Shown here: positions 51,363 to 60,412 of the stretch, one piece after another
Position numbering within the stretch: the stretch's first letter is position 1
How the letters are laid out: each line of letters begins with the position of its first letter
Notes under the pieces: generated by a model
The model's database searches: none
What the model saw: only the letters and a program-made list of their open reading frames with translations
What the model was told of the DNA's origin: nothing
Made by a program: the position numbers and the translations under genes
Assembly: GCF_036226745.1 (NCBI RefSeq)
Contig: NZ_CP109013.1
Coordinates: 8,308,001 to 8,372,000 of the forward strand
Reading direction: 5' to 3'
DNA: 64,000 nucleotides
Origin: Streptomyces sp. NBC_00683
GTDB lineage: Bacteria; Actinomycetota; Actinomycetes; Streptomycetales; Streptomycetaceae

Positions 51363-52406
51363 TCACGGAGTGATGGTGATCTTCCCTACGTGTGTGCCGC
51401 GCCGAAATTCCTCCTGGGCGGCGTGGAGTTCGGTCAGCCGGTAGTTCCCTGCGATACGCGGCCGTACAGTGCCGGCCCGAGCCAGGTCGGCCAAGGAGGC
51501 GAAGTGGGCGCGGGTATGCATCGAGGAGCCGATGAGGCTGAGGTTGTGCAGGTACAGGCGGCGTAGGTCGAAGGTGACGACGGGTCCGGCGACAGCTCCG
51601 GCGATGACCCAGCGAGCACCGTCGCGCAGCGCGGGCAGGAGCTGCTCGAGCCACGGCCCGCCGGCCACGTCCGCGACGGCGTCCAGTCCCTCGGGCGCCA
51701 ACTCCCTCAGCCGGCGTTGCAGCTCCACGGGGTCCGCCTCCCGAGAGAGGACAGCCGCGGCGCCTGCCTCCTGCAGCGCGGCCGCTTTGGACGCACTGGT
51801 GAGCGCCACCACCCGTGCGCCGCGTGCGGCGCCGAGCTGGACGAGCGCAAGTCCGACGCCACCCGAAGCACCGGTCACCAGCACCGTCTCCCCGCTCCTG
51901 ATGTGGGAGCGTTCCAGCATGCCCAGTGCCGTGCCGTAGGCCACCGGAAGGGCGGCGAGTTCCTGGTCCGAGAGCGGGGAGGCACTCATGTCGTGGACGC
52001 GGGCGGCATCGACCGCGACGTAGGAGGCGAAGCCGCCGTCCGCTTCGCTGCCGAGCAGTCCGACAGGCACGGCGTCGTCGCGCGCATCGGCGTAGAAGGC
52101 GGGATCGACGAGAACCCGGCGACCCACCCACGCGTCGGGCACGTCCTGGGCTGTTGCGCTGATGACGCCCGCGATGTCGCCGCCCTGGATGCGGGGGAAG
52201 TCCAGAGTTCCGCGCCAGCCGGCCTTCGCCTCGGGACGACCAGGAAGCCCGTAGGCACCCTCCCTGGTCCACACGTCAGTGTTGTTGACAGCCGCCGCGC
52301 CCACGCGCACGAGCACCTGCCCAGGCCCCACGCCGGGCAGCGGCCAGTCAGCCCGGAGCTCGAGTGCCTCCGGGCCTCCGTGCCGGAACAGAACGGCGGC
52401 AGTCAT
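51363..52406 (-). CDS. Quinone oxidoreductase-like (medium-chain) dehydrogenase
   Basis: This 347-residue NADPH-dependent oxidoreductase belongs to the zinc-independent quinone oxidoreductase branch of the MDR family: VLFRHGGPEALELR and VRVGAAAVNNTDVWTREGAYG at the start, then the nucleotide motif VLVTGASGGVGLALVQLGAARGARVVAL. It lacks the catalytic-zinc cysteines of classical alcohol dehydrogenases. It is the first gene outside the clavulanate block on the gcaS side, and it points away from it. An upstream in-frame GTG is also possible. Confidence 0.88.
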   Translation of the reverse strand: MTAAVLFRHGGPEALELRADWPLPGVGPGQVLVRVGAAAVNNTDVWTREGAYGLPGRPEAKAGWRGTLDFPRIQGGDIAGVISATAQDVPDAWVGRRVLVDPAFYADARDDAVPVGLLGSEADGGFASYVAVDAARVHDMSASPLSDQELAALPVAYGTALGMLERSHIRSGETVLVTGASGGVGLALVQLGAARGARVVALTSASKAAALQEAGAAAVLSREADPVELQRRLRELAPEGLDAVADVAGGPWLEQLLPALRDGARWVIAGAVAGPVVTFDLRRLYLHNLSLIGSSMHTRAHFASLADLARAGTVRPRIAGNYRLTELHAAQEEFRRGTHVGKITITP

Positions 52407-52726
52407 CACGGTTTCGTCCACCCGCTCATTCTGCGGGCAAGGATCACGCCCAGCGAGGGTTGAACGAGCGGGTGTCGTTCGTCGCGCCGGCGAGCACTTC
52501 CTGCCACGGCGCCGGGGCTGCCAGGGAGCAGACGCTGCCAGGGCGTCGTGCCCCGGCACCTGGCCGCACCCCACGTCATGAGCGCCCCGGCCCTTCCTAT
52601 GCGCCTCGCCCGCCGCCTATGCGTCCTGCCGCCCGAGACATGGCACCGCCCGGCCGGAGGCGGTTCAACTGAACCCAGAGAACCCGGAACCGGTCGATTG
52701 CACATCACCCACACGGGAGGCGTCCG
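52407..52726. other. Intergenic region at the clavulanate-cluster edge
   Basis: These 320 nt lie between the divergent oxidoreductase gene and gcaS. They hold a direct repeat CCTATGCG at 52596-52603 and 52616-52623 (20 bp apart) and the gcaS ribosome site GGGAGG at 52711. I see no gene and no clear -35/-10 pair. Confidence 0.55.
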
Positions 52727-54016
52727 ATGACAACACCTCTGGCCGACTACGCGCAGTTCGCCGGAAAGCGGATCGCGATCGTCGAGCACATGCAGAACCA
52801 CCCCTTCGTCCTGGGTCTGAAGCAGGCTCAGGAACACGGCCTCGAAGTGTGGCTGCTGACGGGTGACCGGTCCTGGTACACCCATGGACACGACTGGGAC
52901 ACCCACCCGCTGTCCATCGTGGACCGGGTGATCGACGTCGACACCACCGACCTCGACGCCGTTCTGGCCGCGACCACCGGCGAGGACGGTGCGCCCCTGG
53001 TGGACGGCCTCACCTCGTTCTCCGACTACCACACCGAGCTTGCGGCGCACGCCGCGCGCCGCCTCGGCCTGCCGGGGCCCGACCCGGACGCCGTGCGCAC
53101 CGCCAACATCAAGGACCACCTGCGGATCGCGCTCGGCGACCAGCCGTTCAACATCCCCCATGTGCTGGTCAGCCATCGGGGCCAGCTCGACGAGGCGGCC
53201 CGCCGGCTCGGCTTCCCGATGATCGCCAAGCCCCCGGCCGAAGCGATCAGTTACGGGGTGCGCAGGGTCGACGACCTCGCCGGGCTCATCGAGGCGTGGG
53301 AGGAGCTCTCCACCGTCCGGCACAGCCTCCGCGGCCAGCCCCGCTCCGGTGACGTCCTGCTGGAGCAGTACGTCGAGGGCGAGGAGGTCAGCGTCGAGAC
53401 GATGACCGTGGACGGGCACACCCACGTCTTCGGCGTCACCTCCAAGGACCTCTTCGGCGACCCCGCGTACATCGAGTGCGGGCACACCTTTCCCGTACCG
53501 CTCCCCGACGACGAGCGTGACGAGCTGTACAGGGTGGTCCGCACGACCCTGGAGATGATCGGTTACCGGCACGGTCCCTGCCACACCGAGGTCCGGCGCA
53601 CCGAGTCCGGCTGGCGGATCATCGAGGCCAACCCGCGCACCCCGTCCAGCTGCATGACCATGCTGGTGACCGACGTCACCGGCCGCAGCCCGATCCTGGA
53701 CGCCTGGCTGCTCACCATCGGCGTCACCCCGCCGATCGAGCCTGTCGTCCACCGCGGCGGTGCCGCGGTCCGCATGATCTACCCCACCCGGCGCGGGACC
53801 CTCGCACGCATCGACGGGCTGGATGCCGCGGCGGCCGTGGCGGACGTCCAGGTGCTGCTGCACGTCGAGAAGGGCGACCACCTGCTCCAGCGCATGGACA
53901 ACTCCTCGTGCGTCGGTTTCACCTACTGCAACGGCCCCGACCGGGTGGCCGCCCAGGAACTCGCGGACAAGGCCGCCGCTCTGCTGGACTTCGTCGTCGA
54001 GGAAGAGCTTCGGTGA
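52727..54016 (+). CDS. gcaS: N-glycyl-clavaminic acid synthetase (ATP-grasp ligase)
   Basis: This 429-residue ATP-grasp enzyme corresponds to Orf17/GcaS of clavulanic-acid clusters, which joins glycine to clavaminic acid. Typical elements are FPMIAKPPAEAISYGVRRVDD (ATP lysine), VLLEQYVEGEEVSVETMTVDG and the metal-binding ECGHTFP and WRIIEANPRTPSSCM. GGGAGG precedes the ATG. It is the first gene of a four-gene run (gcaS-orf16-oppA2-orf14), and its stop overlaps the next start (GTGA at 54013). Assignment rests on family plus the colinear gene order through claR. Confidence 0.88.
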   Translation: MTTPLADYAQFAGKRIAIVEHMQNHPFVLGLKQAQEHGLEVWLLTGDRSWYTHGHDWDTHPLSIVDRVIDVDTTDLDAVLAATTGEDGAPLVDGLTSFSDYHTELAAHAARRLGLPGPDPDAVRTANIKDHLRIALGDQPFNIPHVLVSHRGQLDEAARRLGFPMIAKPPAEAISYGVRRVDDLAGLIEAWEELSTVRHSLRGQPRSGDVLLEQYVEGEEVSVETMTVDGHTHVFGVTSKDLFGDPAYIECGHTFPVPLPDDERDELYRVVRTTLEMIGYRHGPCHTEVRRTESGWRIIEANPRTPSSCMTMLVTDVTGRSPILDAWLLTIGVTPPIEPVVHRGGAAVRMIYPTRRGTLARIDGLDAAAAVADVQVLLHVEKGDHLLQRMDNSSCVGFTYCNGPDRVAAQELADKAAALLDFVVEEELR

Positions 54017-55191
54017 GCCCGTATACCGAACCCGTCGCACCGGCGGGCCCGGACGGCGTACGCGCGGTCGCGAACGCCGCAGGGCTGGAGGCGGCGGGCT
54101 GGAACTCCCTGCTGGGCGCGGAGGACTTCTTCCAGACCCCCCGGTGGCTCACCGTGCAGGAGCACAACTCCGGTACGGCGATGGACTTCCTCGTGCGCGA
54201 CCGGGGCGGCATCCCGGTCGCCGGGCTGGTGACCGCATGGGCCGACACCTCCGTCGCCTGGCTCCTCGCCCGGCCGGACGCCATGCTGAAGCGCGCCCTG
54301 GAGCAGGACGTTCCGGAGGCCGTCGGCGTGCTTCGCGACGTCGCCGCGGGTGACCCGGACACCCTGCTGCCCTCTTTGGTGTGCGGAGGACGACACCTGG
54401 GCCGCACCCGGACGCTCGCTTCCGCCGACGCCACGGAGCAGGACCTCGCAGCCCTGCTGGAGAAGGCCGAGACGATGGCGGCGGACCGGAACGCGGCCAC
54501 CGTCTGCTTCCCGCACGTCGACGTACGCGACACGCCTCTGGTCGCCCTGCTGGAGCGCCGCGGCTACAGCAACCACCCCTCCGACCACTACGCCTGGCTG
54601 GACATCCCGCCGGGCGGCTTCGAGCAGTTCGTCGAGGAGATGAGCGCCCACCGCCGCCGCCGGGTGCGCCTGGAACGCCGGGCGCTCACCGAGGCAGGCG
54701 TCGAGGTGAACGTCGAGCCGCTGACCCAGGCGCTCTGCCCCCGCCTCGGACAGCTCGACGCCAACCTCCTGCGCAAGTACGGGAATCCGGCCAGCGACGA
54801 GGGCTCTGCCCGCATGATCGGACGGATCGCCGAGATCATGGGCGACGACGTCCTGGTGTCCGTGGCGCGCCAGCGCGGCAGCATCATCGGCTTCGGCATG
54901 GTGCTGCGGTCCCGGGCCCGCGGCGAGGAGCAGTGGTACGGACACCGCGCCGGGTTCGACTACGAGGCCCAGGGCAAGCTGCCGCTCTACTACGACGTCC
55001 TGTACTACCAGGTGCTGGACGCCGCCGCCAAGGAGGGCGCCACCGTCCTGCACGCCGGGATCGGCAGCGTCAAGGCGAAGCTCGCCCGGGGCTGCCAGGC
55101 CAGCGAGCAGCGCTCCTACCTGCTGCCGATACCCCGCACCGAAGGCACCGCGGGCGCGCCCGCCGACGACCGGGAGACGACCACACGATGA
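54013..55191 (+). CDS. orf16: Clavulanate-cluster Orf16, FemAB/GNAT-like protein
   Basis: This 392-residue protein has a FemAB/GNAT-like (COG3146-type) fold: WNSLLGAEDFFQTPRWLTVQEHNSG at the start, SDHYAWLDIPPGGFEQFVEEMSAHRRRRVRLERRALTEAGVEV in the middle, and a GNAT-like end with WYGHRAGFDYEAQGKLPLYYDVLYYQVLD. It occupies the position of orf16 in the S. clavuligerus cluster, whose function is unresolved. A role in aminoacyl or acyl transfer to a clavam intermediate would fit the fold. The GTG start overlaps gcaS, and its stop overlaps the oppA2 start. Confidence 0.82.
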   Translation: MSPYTEPVAPAGPDGVRAVANAAGLEAAGWNSLLGAEDFFQTPRWLTVQEHNSGTAMDFLVRDRGGIPVAGLVTAWADTSVAWLLARPDAMLKRALEQDVPEAVGVLRDVAAGDPDTLLPSLVCGGRHLGRTRTLASADATEQDLAALLEKAETMAADRNAATVCFPHVDVRDTPLVALLERRGYSNHPSDHYAWLDIPPGGFEQFVEEMSAHRRRRVRLERRALTEAGVEVNVEPLTQALCPRLGQLDANLLRKYGNPASDEGSARMIGRIAEIMGDDVLVSVARQRGSIIGFGMVLRSRARGEEQWYGHRAGFDYEAQGKLPLYYDVLYYQVLDAAAKEGATVLHAGIGSVKAKLARGCQASEQRSYLLPIPRTEGTAGAPADDRETTTR

Positions 55192-56894
55192 GCGCCGACA
55201 CCGACCTCCAGGAAGGCGGCGGCTGGAACGCCGCCGTCGGAGCGAGCGTCAGCCCCTCCGGCCGTCGCGGGGGCACCCTGCGGCTGGTGTCCTCCGCCGA
55301 CGTCGACTCCCTCGACCCCGCGCGCACCTATTACGTCTGGGTATGGCTGCTGCAACGCCTGCTCAACCGCACCCTGATGGCCTACCCCACCGACCCGGGG
55401 CCGGCAGGCCTCGTCCCCGTACCCGACCTCGCCGAGGCGCCGGGGGTACCGAGCGACGGCAACCGGACCTGGACCTACCGGCTCCGCGAAGGCGTCCGCT
55501 TCGACGACGGCACCCCGGTGACCTCGGCCGACGTACGCTATGCCGTCCAGCGGATCTTCGCCCAGGACGTGCTCCCCGGCGGCCCGACCTACCTGGTGCC
55601 GCTCCTGGACGACCCGGACCGCCCGTACGCCGGGCCCTACCGCGACGACGCCGAGGACGGCCTGCCCGCCGTGCTCACCCCCGACCCGCGCACGATCGTC
55701 TTCCGGCTGCGCACCCCGTTCTCCGACTTCGACCATCTGATGGCCCAGCCCTGCGTCTCCCCGGTGCCCCGGCAGGCCGACACCGGCGCCCTCTACGGCG
55801 ACGACCCGCGCTGCACCGGTCCCTACCGTGTGGCCGGTCACCGGCCGGGCAGCAGACTCCTGCTGGAACGCAACCCCCACTGGGACCGGACCACCGACCC
55901 GGTGCGGCCCGCACTCCCGGACCGGGTGGACGTGACCATCGGCCTCGACCCCGACGAGATGGACGAGCGGCTGACGGCGGGGGAGTTCGACATCAACCTG
56001 GAGGGCCGCGGCCTCCAGCACGCCGCCCAGCACCGCCTGGCCGATGACCCCGTGCTGCGCTCACGCACCGACAACCCGAAAACGAGCTTCCTGCACTTCG
56101 TCTCGCTCCAGCCCCACATACCGCCCTTCGACAACGTGCACGTACGCCGGGCCGTGCACTACGCGGCCGACAAGATCCTGCTCCAGGAAGCACGCGGCGG
56201 GCCGGTCACCGGAGGCGATCTGACCACCGCGCTCTTCCCTCCGAGGCTCGCCGCCCACCAGCCGCTGGACCGTTACCCGACCGGCCCGGATCTGCGCGGC
56301 GACCTCGACGCCGCCCGTGCCGAACTCCGGGCCGCCGGACTGCCCGACGGTTTCGACGCGGTCATCGGCACCCAGCGCGGAAAGTTCCGGCTGGTCGCCG
56401 ACGCGGTCGTGGAGTCCGTCGCCCGGGTCGGCATCCGGCTGACCGTCAAGGAACTCGACGTCGCCACCTACTTCAGCCAGGGCGCGGGTTCACCGGAGAC
56501 CATCCGCAAGCACGGGCTCGGCCTGATCGTCACCGACTGGGGCGCCGACTTCCCCACCGAGTACGGCTTCCTGGCACCTCTGGTGGACGGCCGGCTGATC
56601 CGTCCCGGCGGCGGCAACTGGAACATCGCCGAACTCGACGACCCGAAGATCAACGAACTGATCGACACGGGGCTGCACACCGCCGACCCCGCCTCCCGCG
56701 CCGAACTGTGGCGCGAGGTGGAGCGCCGGGTCATGGACCATGCGGTCATCCTCCCGCTGGTCCACGACAAGACCCTGCACTACCGGGGCCCCCGCGCCAC
56801 CAACGTCTATGTGCACCCCGCCTTCGGCCTGTACGACATCCAGGCCATGGGCGTCACCGATACCCGCACCGACCGGGAGACCGACACCGTATGA
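55188..56894 (+). CDS. oppA2: OppA2-type family 5 peptide-binding protein of the clavulanate cluster
   Basis: This 568-residue protein is an extracytoplasmic-type family 5 (oligopeptide) binding protein: GGTLRLVSSADVDSLDPARTYY at the start, GVRFDDGTPVTSADVRYAVQRIFAQD, CTGPYRVAGHRPGSRLLLERNPHW and the long C-terminal lobe. Such OppA proteins are needed for late clavulanate formation without acting as ordinary transport receptors. No typical signal peptide or lipobox is visible after the ATG at 55188, which overlaps the orf16 stop (ATGA), so it may stay in the cytoplasm. Fits position orf15/oppA2. Confidence 0.87.
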   Translation: MSADTDLQEGGGWNAAVGASVSPSGRRGGTLRLVSSADVDSLDPARTYYVWVWLLQRLLNRTLMAYPTDPGPAGLVPVPDLAEAPGVPSDGNRTWTYRLREGVRFDDGTPVTSADVRYAVQRIFAQDVLPGGPTYLVPLLDDPDRPYAGPYRDDAEDGLPAVLTPDPRTIVFRLRTPFSDFDHLMAQPCVSPVPRQADTGALYGDDPRCTGPYRVAGHRPGSRLLLERNPHWDRTTDPVRPALPDRVDVTIGLDPDEMDERLTAGEFDINLEGRGLQHAAQHRLADDPVLRSRTDNPKTSFLHFVSLQPHIPPFDNVHVRRAVHYAADKILLQEARGGPVTGGDLTTALFPPRLAAHQPLDRYPTGPDLRGDLDAARAELRAAGLPDGFDAVIGTQRGKFRLVADAVVESVARVGIRLTVKELDVATYFSQGAGSPETIRKHGLGLIVTDWGADFPTEYGFLAPLVDGRLIRPGGGNWNIAELDDPKINELIDTGLHTADPASRAELWREVERRVMDHAVILPLVHDKTLHYRGPRATNVYVHPAFGLYDIQAMGVTDTRTDRETDTV

Positions 56895-57922
56895 ACAACG
56901 CAGCAGCGGATCTCCGCTTCGTCCCGCTGGACGCCGGTGACACGGCCACGCTCGACGCCTGGGTCCGGCTGACCACGGACAGCGCCGAGGACGTCCCGCT
57001 GTCCGCCGCACCGCCCTGCGCGGCGGACCTGACCGGGTCGGTGCGCTTCGCACCGCCGGACACCACCCTGGCCGGCGAGGTCGCCCTCCTCGGCGGCCAG
57101 GCCGTCGGCGCGCTGCGCCTCGTGCTCCCGGACGGGGCGCCCGTCGCCGTCGTCGACCAGCTGCTGACCGCACCGAAGGAGCGCCGCCAGGGGATCGGGA
57201 CCGCCCTGTTCCGGCGGGCCCGTGCCCTGGCCGAACAGCACGGCCGAACGCTCCTGGTCGCCGATCTGCTCCAGGCGCTGCACGGCGGGCCGCCCCGGGA
57301 CGAGGGCCCCGCCGTGTTCGCGGCGGCGCTGGGCGCCACCCCGTCCGACGGCCCGGAGGGCGTCCACCAGTGGCTCGACCTGGACGCGCACGACCCGCTG
57401 GCCGACGGCATCCCCGAGGTCCCGGCCGGCTACCGGATCCAGCGGTGGGGGACCGTCACACCCGACGCGTTCGCGATCGCCGTGTCCGAACTCGGCCGGT
57501 CCCTCGGCGAGGCGGGCCCGGACACCTGGGACCGGGGGCCCGAGGCGATCCGCACCAGTCATGTGCGGCGCTTCGAGCGCATGCGGGTGGGCCGCGGGCG
57601 GCGCGCCTACCACGTGGGCGCCGTCCACGAGGCGACAGGCGAACTGGCCGGCTTCACCAGCGTCTCCAAGACCACGGGCAACCCGGAGCACGCCCTCCAG
57701 GGCATGACGGTGGTGGCCTCCGCCCACCGGGGCCACCACCTGGGTCTGCTGCTCAAGCTCGCCAACCTCGCCCATGTACGGGAGTACGAGCCCCGGGTAC
57801 GGCTGATCGAGACGGCCAACGCCGACGACAACCATCCGATGATCGCCCTCAACGAGGCCATGGGTTTCATCCCTCAGGAACGATGGGTCTCCTGGGAGGC
57901 GCCGGCCGCCCCGGCCGGCTGA
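56891..57922 (+). CDS. orf14: Clavulanate-cluster Orf14, tandem GNAT acetyltransferase
   Basis: This 343-residue protein has two GNAT domains. The first (1-150) carries LLTAPKERRQGIGTALFRRARALAEQHG, and the second (170-343) VSKTTGNPEHALQGMTVVASAHRGHHLGLLLKLANLAHVREYE with [16 protein letters not shown]. Orf14 of S. clavuligerus is likewise a double GNAT protein that binds acetyl-CoA; its acceptor is unclear. The ATG overlaps the oppA2 stop (ATGA at 56891). The last 49 nt overlap the 3' end of orf13 on the other strand. Confidence 0.87.
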   Translation: MNNAAADLRFVPLDAGDTATLDAWVRLTTDSAEDVPLSAAPPCAADLTGSVRFAPPDTTLAGEVALLGGQAVGALRLVLPDGAPVAVVDQLLTAPKERRQGIGTALFRRARALAEQHGRTLLVADLLQALHGGPPRDEGPAVFAAALGATPSDGPEGVHQWLDLDAHDPLADGIPEVPAGYRIQRWGTVTPDAFAIAVSELGRSLGEAGPDTWDRGPEAIRTSHVRRFERMRVGRGRRAYHVGAVHEATGELAGFTSVSKTTGNPEHALQGMTVVASAHRGHHLGLLLKLANLAHVREYEPRVRLIETANADDNHPMIALNEAMGFIPQERWVSWEAPAAPAG

Positions 57923-58863
57923 CCGTCCGCCGGCTGCCCGCCGCCCCCCTCGGGGACGCGGGGGGCAGCCGCAGCGCCCGTACGCTCGCGCAGGAAGCGC
58001 GGCAGCCAGCCCGTTCCGAGCAACACCCCGGCGACCACGGCCACTCCGCCGGCCACCGCCCATCCGGTGGGCCGCTCGTGCAGCGCAAGCCAGGCACCCG
58101 CCATGCCGACCACCGGCACCAGCATCGAGAACGGCGCCACCACACCGGCCGGGTAGCGCTTGAGCAGCGCCGTCCAGATCCCGGATCCCACGACGCTGCC
58201 CAGCACCGCGATGTAGACGAGGGCGACCAGGCCAGGCCAGCCGTCGGGGCCGAACGCCGACCCCAAGGCCCGCCATCCCGTGCCGGGCCCCTCCATCACG
58301 GCCGACAGCGCCAGCAGCGGCAGCGGCGGGATCACCGCCATCCACAAAGCGAAACGCAAGGGGTACCGGGGCTTCGCCCGGCGGCTCGCCAGATTGCCGA
58401 CCGCCCAGCCGAGCGCCGCGAGCACGGTCAGCACCAGCGGCAGCAGCGGCGCCGTCCGCGCCCGGTCCACCGCGATCACGGCCATCCCCAGCACCGCGAG
58501 ACCGATGCCGGCCAGCTGCCGCCCGGAGACCCGCTCGCGCAGCAGCAGCGCCCCCAGCAGTACGGTGAACGGTGCCGACGCCTGCACCACCACGGACGCC
58601 AGACCCGACGGCATTCCCTGCTCGATGGCGAGGAACAGCAGCCCGAACTGGGCGACGCCGAAGCCCAGTCCGTACCCGAGCAGCCAGCGCAGCGGCACCC
58701 CGGGACGCGGCACGAACAGGACCACGGGCACGGCCAGCACCAGATAGCGCAGCGCTGCCAGGAAGAACGGCGGGAAGTGGTCGAGGCCGACCCGTACCGC
58801 AAGGAAGTTCAGTCCCCAGAGCACGGCCACCAGCACGGCCAGCGAGCGGTCCCGGGGGGTCAC
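57874..58863 (-). CDS. orf13: Clavulanate-cluster Orf13, EamA/DMT family transporter
   Basis: This 329-residue inner-membrane protein has ten hydrophobic helices in two EamA halves (first half [34 protein letters not shown], second half from about residue 140). The C-terminal 45 residues are a polar Gly/Ala tail. Such DMT carriers export small metabolites, and Orf13 may export clavulanic acid or move an intermediate. The GTG start overlaps the orf12 stop (GTGA at 58860-58863). Its 3' end runs 49 nt into orf14. Confidence 0.87.
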   Translation of the reverse strand: MTPRDRSLAVLVAVLWGLNFLAVRVGLDHFPPFFLAALRYLVLAVPVVLFVPRPGVPLRWLLGYGLGFGVAQFGLLFLAIEQGMPSGLASVVVQASAPFTVLLGALLLRERVSGRQLAGIGLAVLGMAVIAVDRARTAPLLPLVLTVLAALGWAVGNLASRRAKPRYPLRFALWMAVIPPLPLLALSAVMEGPGTGWRALGSAFGPDGWPGLVALVYIAVLGSVVGSGIWTALLKRYPAGVVAPFSMLVPVVGMAGAWLALHERPTGWAVAGGVAVVAGVLLGTGWLPRFLRERTGAAAAPRVPEGGGGQPADGQPAGAAGASQETHRS

Positions 58864-60164
58864 CGGGAGGTACCGGAGAGCAGGCCGGATTCGATGACGC
58901 GGCCGCCCATGCCCCGCAGGAACTGCCCGTCGCCGATGAGCTTCTGGTCGTCGGCACACTGCTGGAGCACGACCGTGTACCGGACGCCGCCGGTGTCCTC
59001 CAGCAGCCAGCAGAACATCATCACCCCGGGGCACGAACCGCCCTTGAACACCGCGCGGGGCCAGCGGTCCGAGTCGATCGGGACTCCTGGGTACGCCGTC
59101 AGGATGTCATCGACGATCCCGCTCGCGTCCCGTATCCCGTCCTCCACCAGTGCGTCCAGGACCCGTGCCACGTCCCAGGCGCTCATGTGCCAGTCCAGCC
59201 CCAACCGGTGCACGGCAGGCCCGAGATCGGAACCGCGCACGGTCATCGGGCCGGCGATCCGCTCCAGCAGTCGCCTGCGGCCCGCCTCGCCGGAGCCGAC
59301 CCACTCGGCCCGCAGCTCCGGTGTGCCCCAGCCGATCTCGAAGACCTCATGGCTCGTCAGGAACGGCCGCAGCAACGACGGATCGCTGTGCGCGGCGTCC
59401 CGCACGGCCCGCTCCACCGCGTCCCGGCCCAGCAGGTCCTGAATCAGGTCGGCGGCGGTGTTGTCGCTCATCGCGATCATCTTGTACGCCGTCTCGCGCA
59501 CCGACACCCGGGAGCCGTCCGGCAGCTCCTGCATGTCACCGGTGGGCAGGCTGCGCAGGGCGGGGGAGACCGTCACCTCGTCGTCCCACCGCACGGTGCC
59601 GGCGGCCACCGCCTTGGCCAGTGCCCGCATCAGATACAGCTTGTACGAGGAGCCGTTGGGCATCGGCCGGTCCGCGTCCTTGGCGTACAGGGTCTCGGTC
59701 ACCCCGCCGGCCACCCGGGTCACCAGCGCCGACCAGGTCACCCCTGGTTGCTCCAGTGCCCGCGCCAGGTCGCCCCACGCGGACACCGGCGGTGTCACCA
59801 CCTCCGGGCCCAGATGCAGGACACGGATCAGCCCCGTGGAGTCGAGCGTCAGCGACAGAGTGGAGCGGACCCCCGGCGGACCTTCCAGGGTCACCCACGA
59901 CTTGTGGGCCACGGGCTGATAGTCGACGACCGTGAACGGGCCCATGTCGCGCCACTGTTCGAGCGTCGCGGCGAAGCCCTGCGGATGCCGCGCCAGGAAC
60001 ACCGGGACGAAGCTCTCGGACAGGTCCTCGTCCCGGGGCGCCCCAGGGGCGGTGAGCAGCTCCACCGCCCAGCGGCTGCGGCGTCCGAGCGGGGTGTCGT
60101 CCCCGTCGAGCGCCGCCTGCGCATGGGGGCGTACGGAGCCGTCGGAACCGGGCAGATCGATCAT
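58860..60164 (-). CDS. orf12: Clavulanate-cluster Orf12, beta-lactamase-like protein
   Basis: This 434-residue protein has an N-terminal steroid-isomerase-like domain (about 30-130) and a C-terminal class A beta-lactamase-fold domain. The expected boxes are present: SxxK as SSYK (S172-K175), SDN as SDN near S233, and KTG as KGG in FKGGSCPG. Orf12 of S. clavuligerus has weak esterase activity and is needed for clavulanate formation. The ATG at 60164 has AGGAG 5 nt upstream (another ATG directly before it). It lies 35 nt after fd and overlaps orf13. Confidence 0.9.
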   Translation of the reverse strand: MIDLPGSDGSVRPHAQAALDGDDTPLGRRSRWAVELLTAPGAPRDEDLSESFVPVFLARHPQGFAATLEQWRDMGPFTVVDYQPVAHKSWVTLEGPPGVRSTLSLTLDSTGLIRVLHLGPEVVTPPVSAWGDLARALEQPGVTWSALVTRVAGGVTETLYAKDADRPMPNGSSYKLYLMRALAKAVAAGTVRWDDEVTVSPALRSLPTGDMQELPDGSRVSVRETAYKMIAMSDNTAADLIQDLLGRDAVERAVRDAAHSDPSLLRPFLTSHEVFEIGWGTPELRAEWVGSGEAGRRRLLERIAGPMTVRGSDLGPAVHRLGLDWHMSAWDVARVLDALVEDGIRDASGIVDDILTAYPGVPIDSDRWPRAVFKGGSCPGVMMFCWLLEDTGGVRYTVVLQQCADDQKLIGDGQFLRGMGGRVIESGLLSGTSR

Positions 60165-60199
60165 CATCGCTCCTCGACGGCCGTTGCCGACCGGTGGTG

Positions 60200-60412
60200 T
60201 CAGTCCTCGGTGACTGTGATGGCCGTGCAGGGGCAGAGTTCGGCGCACAGCCGGACCGTCTCGTGCAGTTCGGGCTGTGGCTCGGCCACCAGCAGGACCA
60301 CGGTGCCGGTGTCCGGATCCTGGTCGAAGACCTGCGGTTCCGTCGCCGCGCAGCGGCCCATCGCACAGCAGGCGTCCGTGTCCACGGCCACGGTCAGCCG
60401 ACCGGCGCTCAC
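60200..60412 (-). CDS. fd: [3Fe-4S] ferredoxin partner of the cluster P450
   Basis: This 70-residue ferredoxin has the spaced cysteines of P450-associated [3Fe-4S] types: [18 protein letters not shown] and AELCPCTAI. It should pass electrons to the cytochrome P450 encoded immediately upstream. Its GTG start overlaps the cyp stop (GTGA at 60409-60412), which supports 1:1 co-translation. It matches orf11/fd of clavulanate clusters. Confidence 0.92.
   Translation of the reverse strand: MSAGRLTVAVDTDACCAMGRCAATEPQVFDQDPDTGTVVLLVAEPQPELHETVRLCAELCPCTAITVTED

Noticed and set aside
52727..54016. Reading the ATP-grasp gene as a carbamoyl-phosphate or biotin-carboxylase type enzyme
   Set aside because: Length and the colinear clavulanate gene order to its right fit GcaS better than a primary-metabolism ligase.
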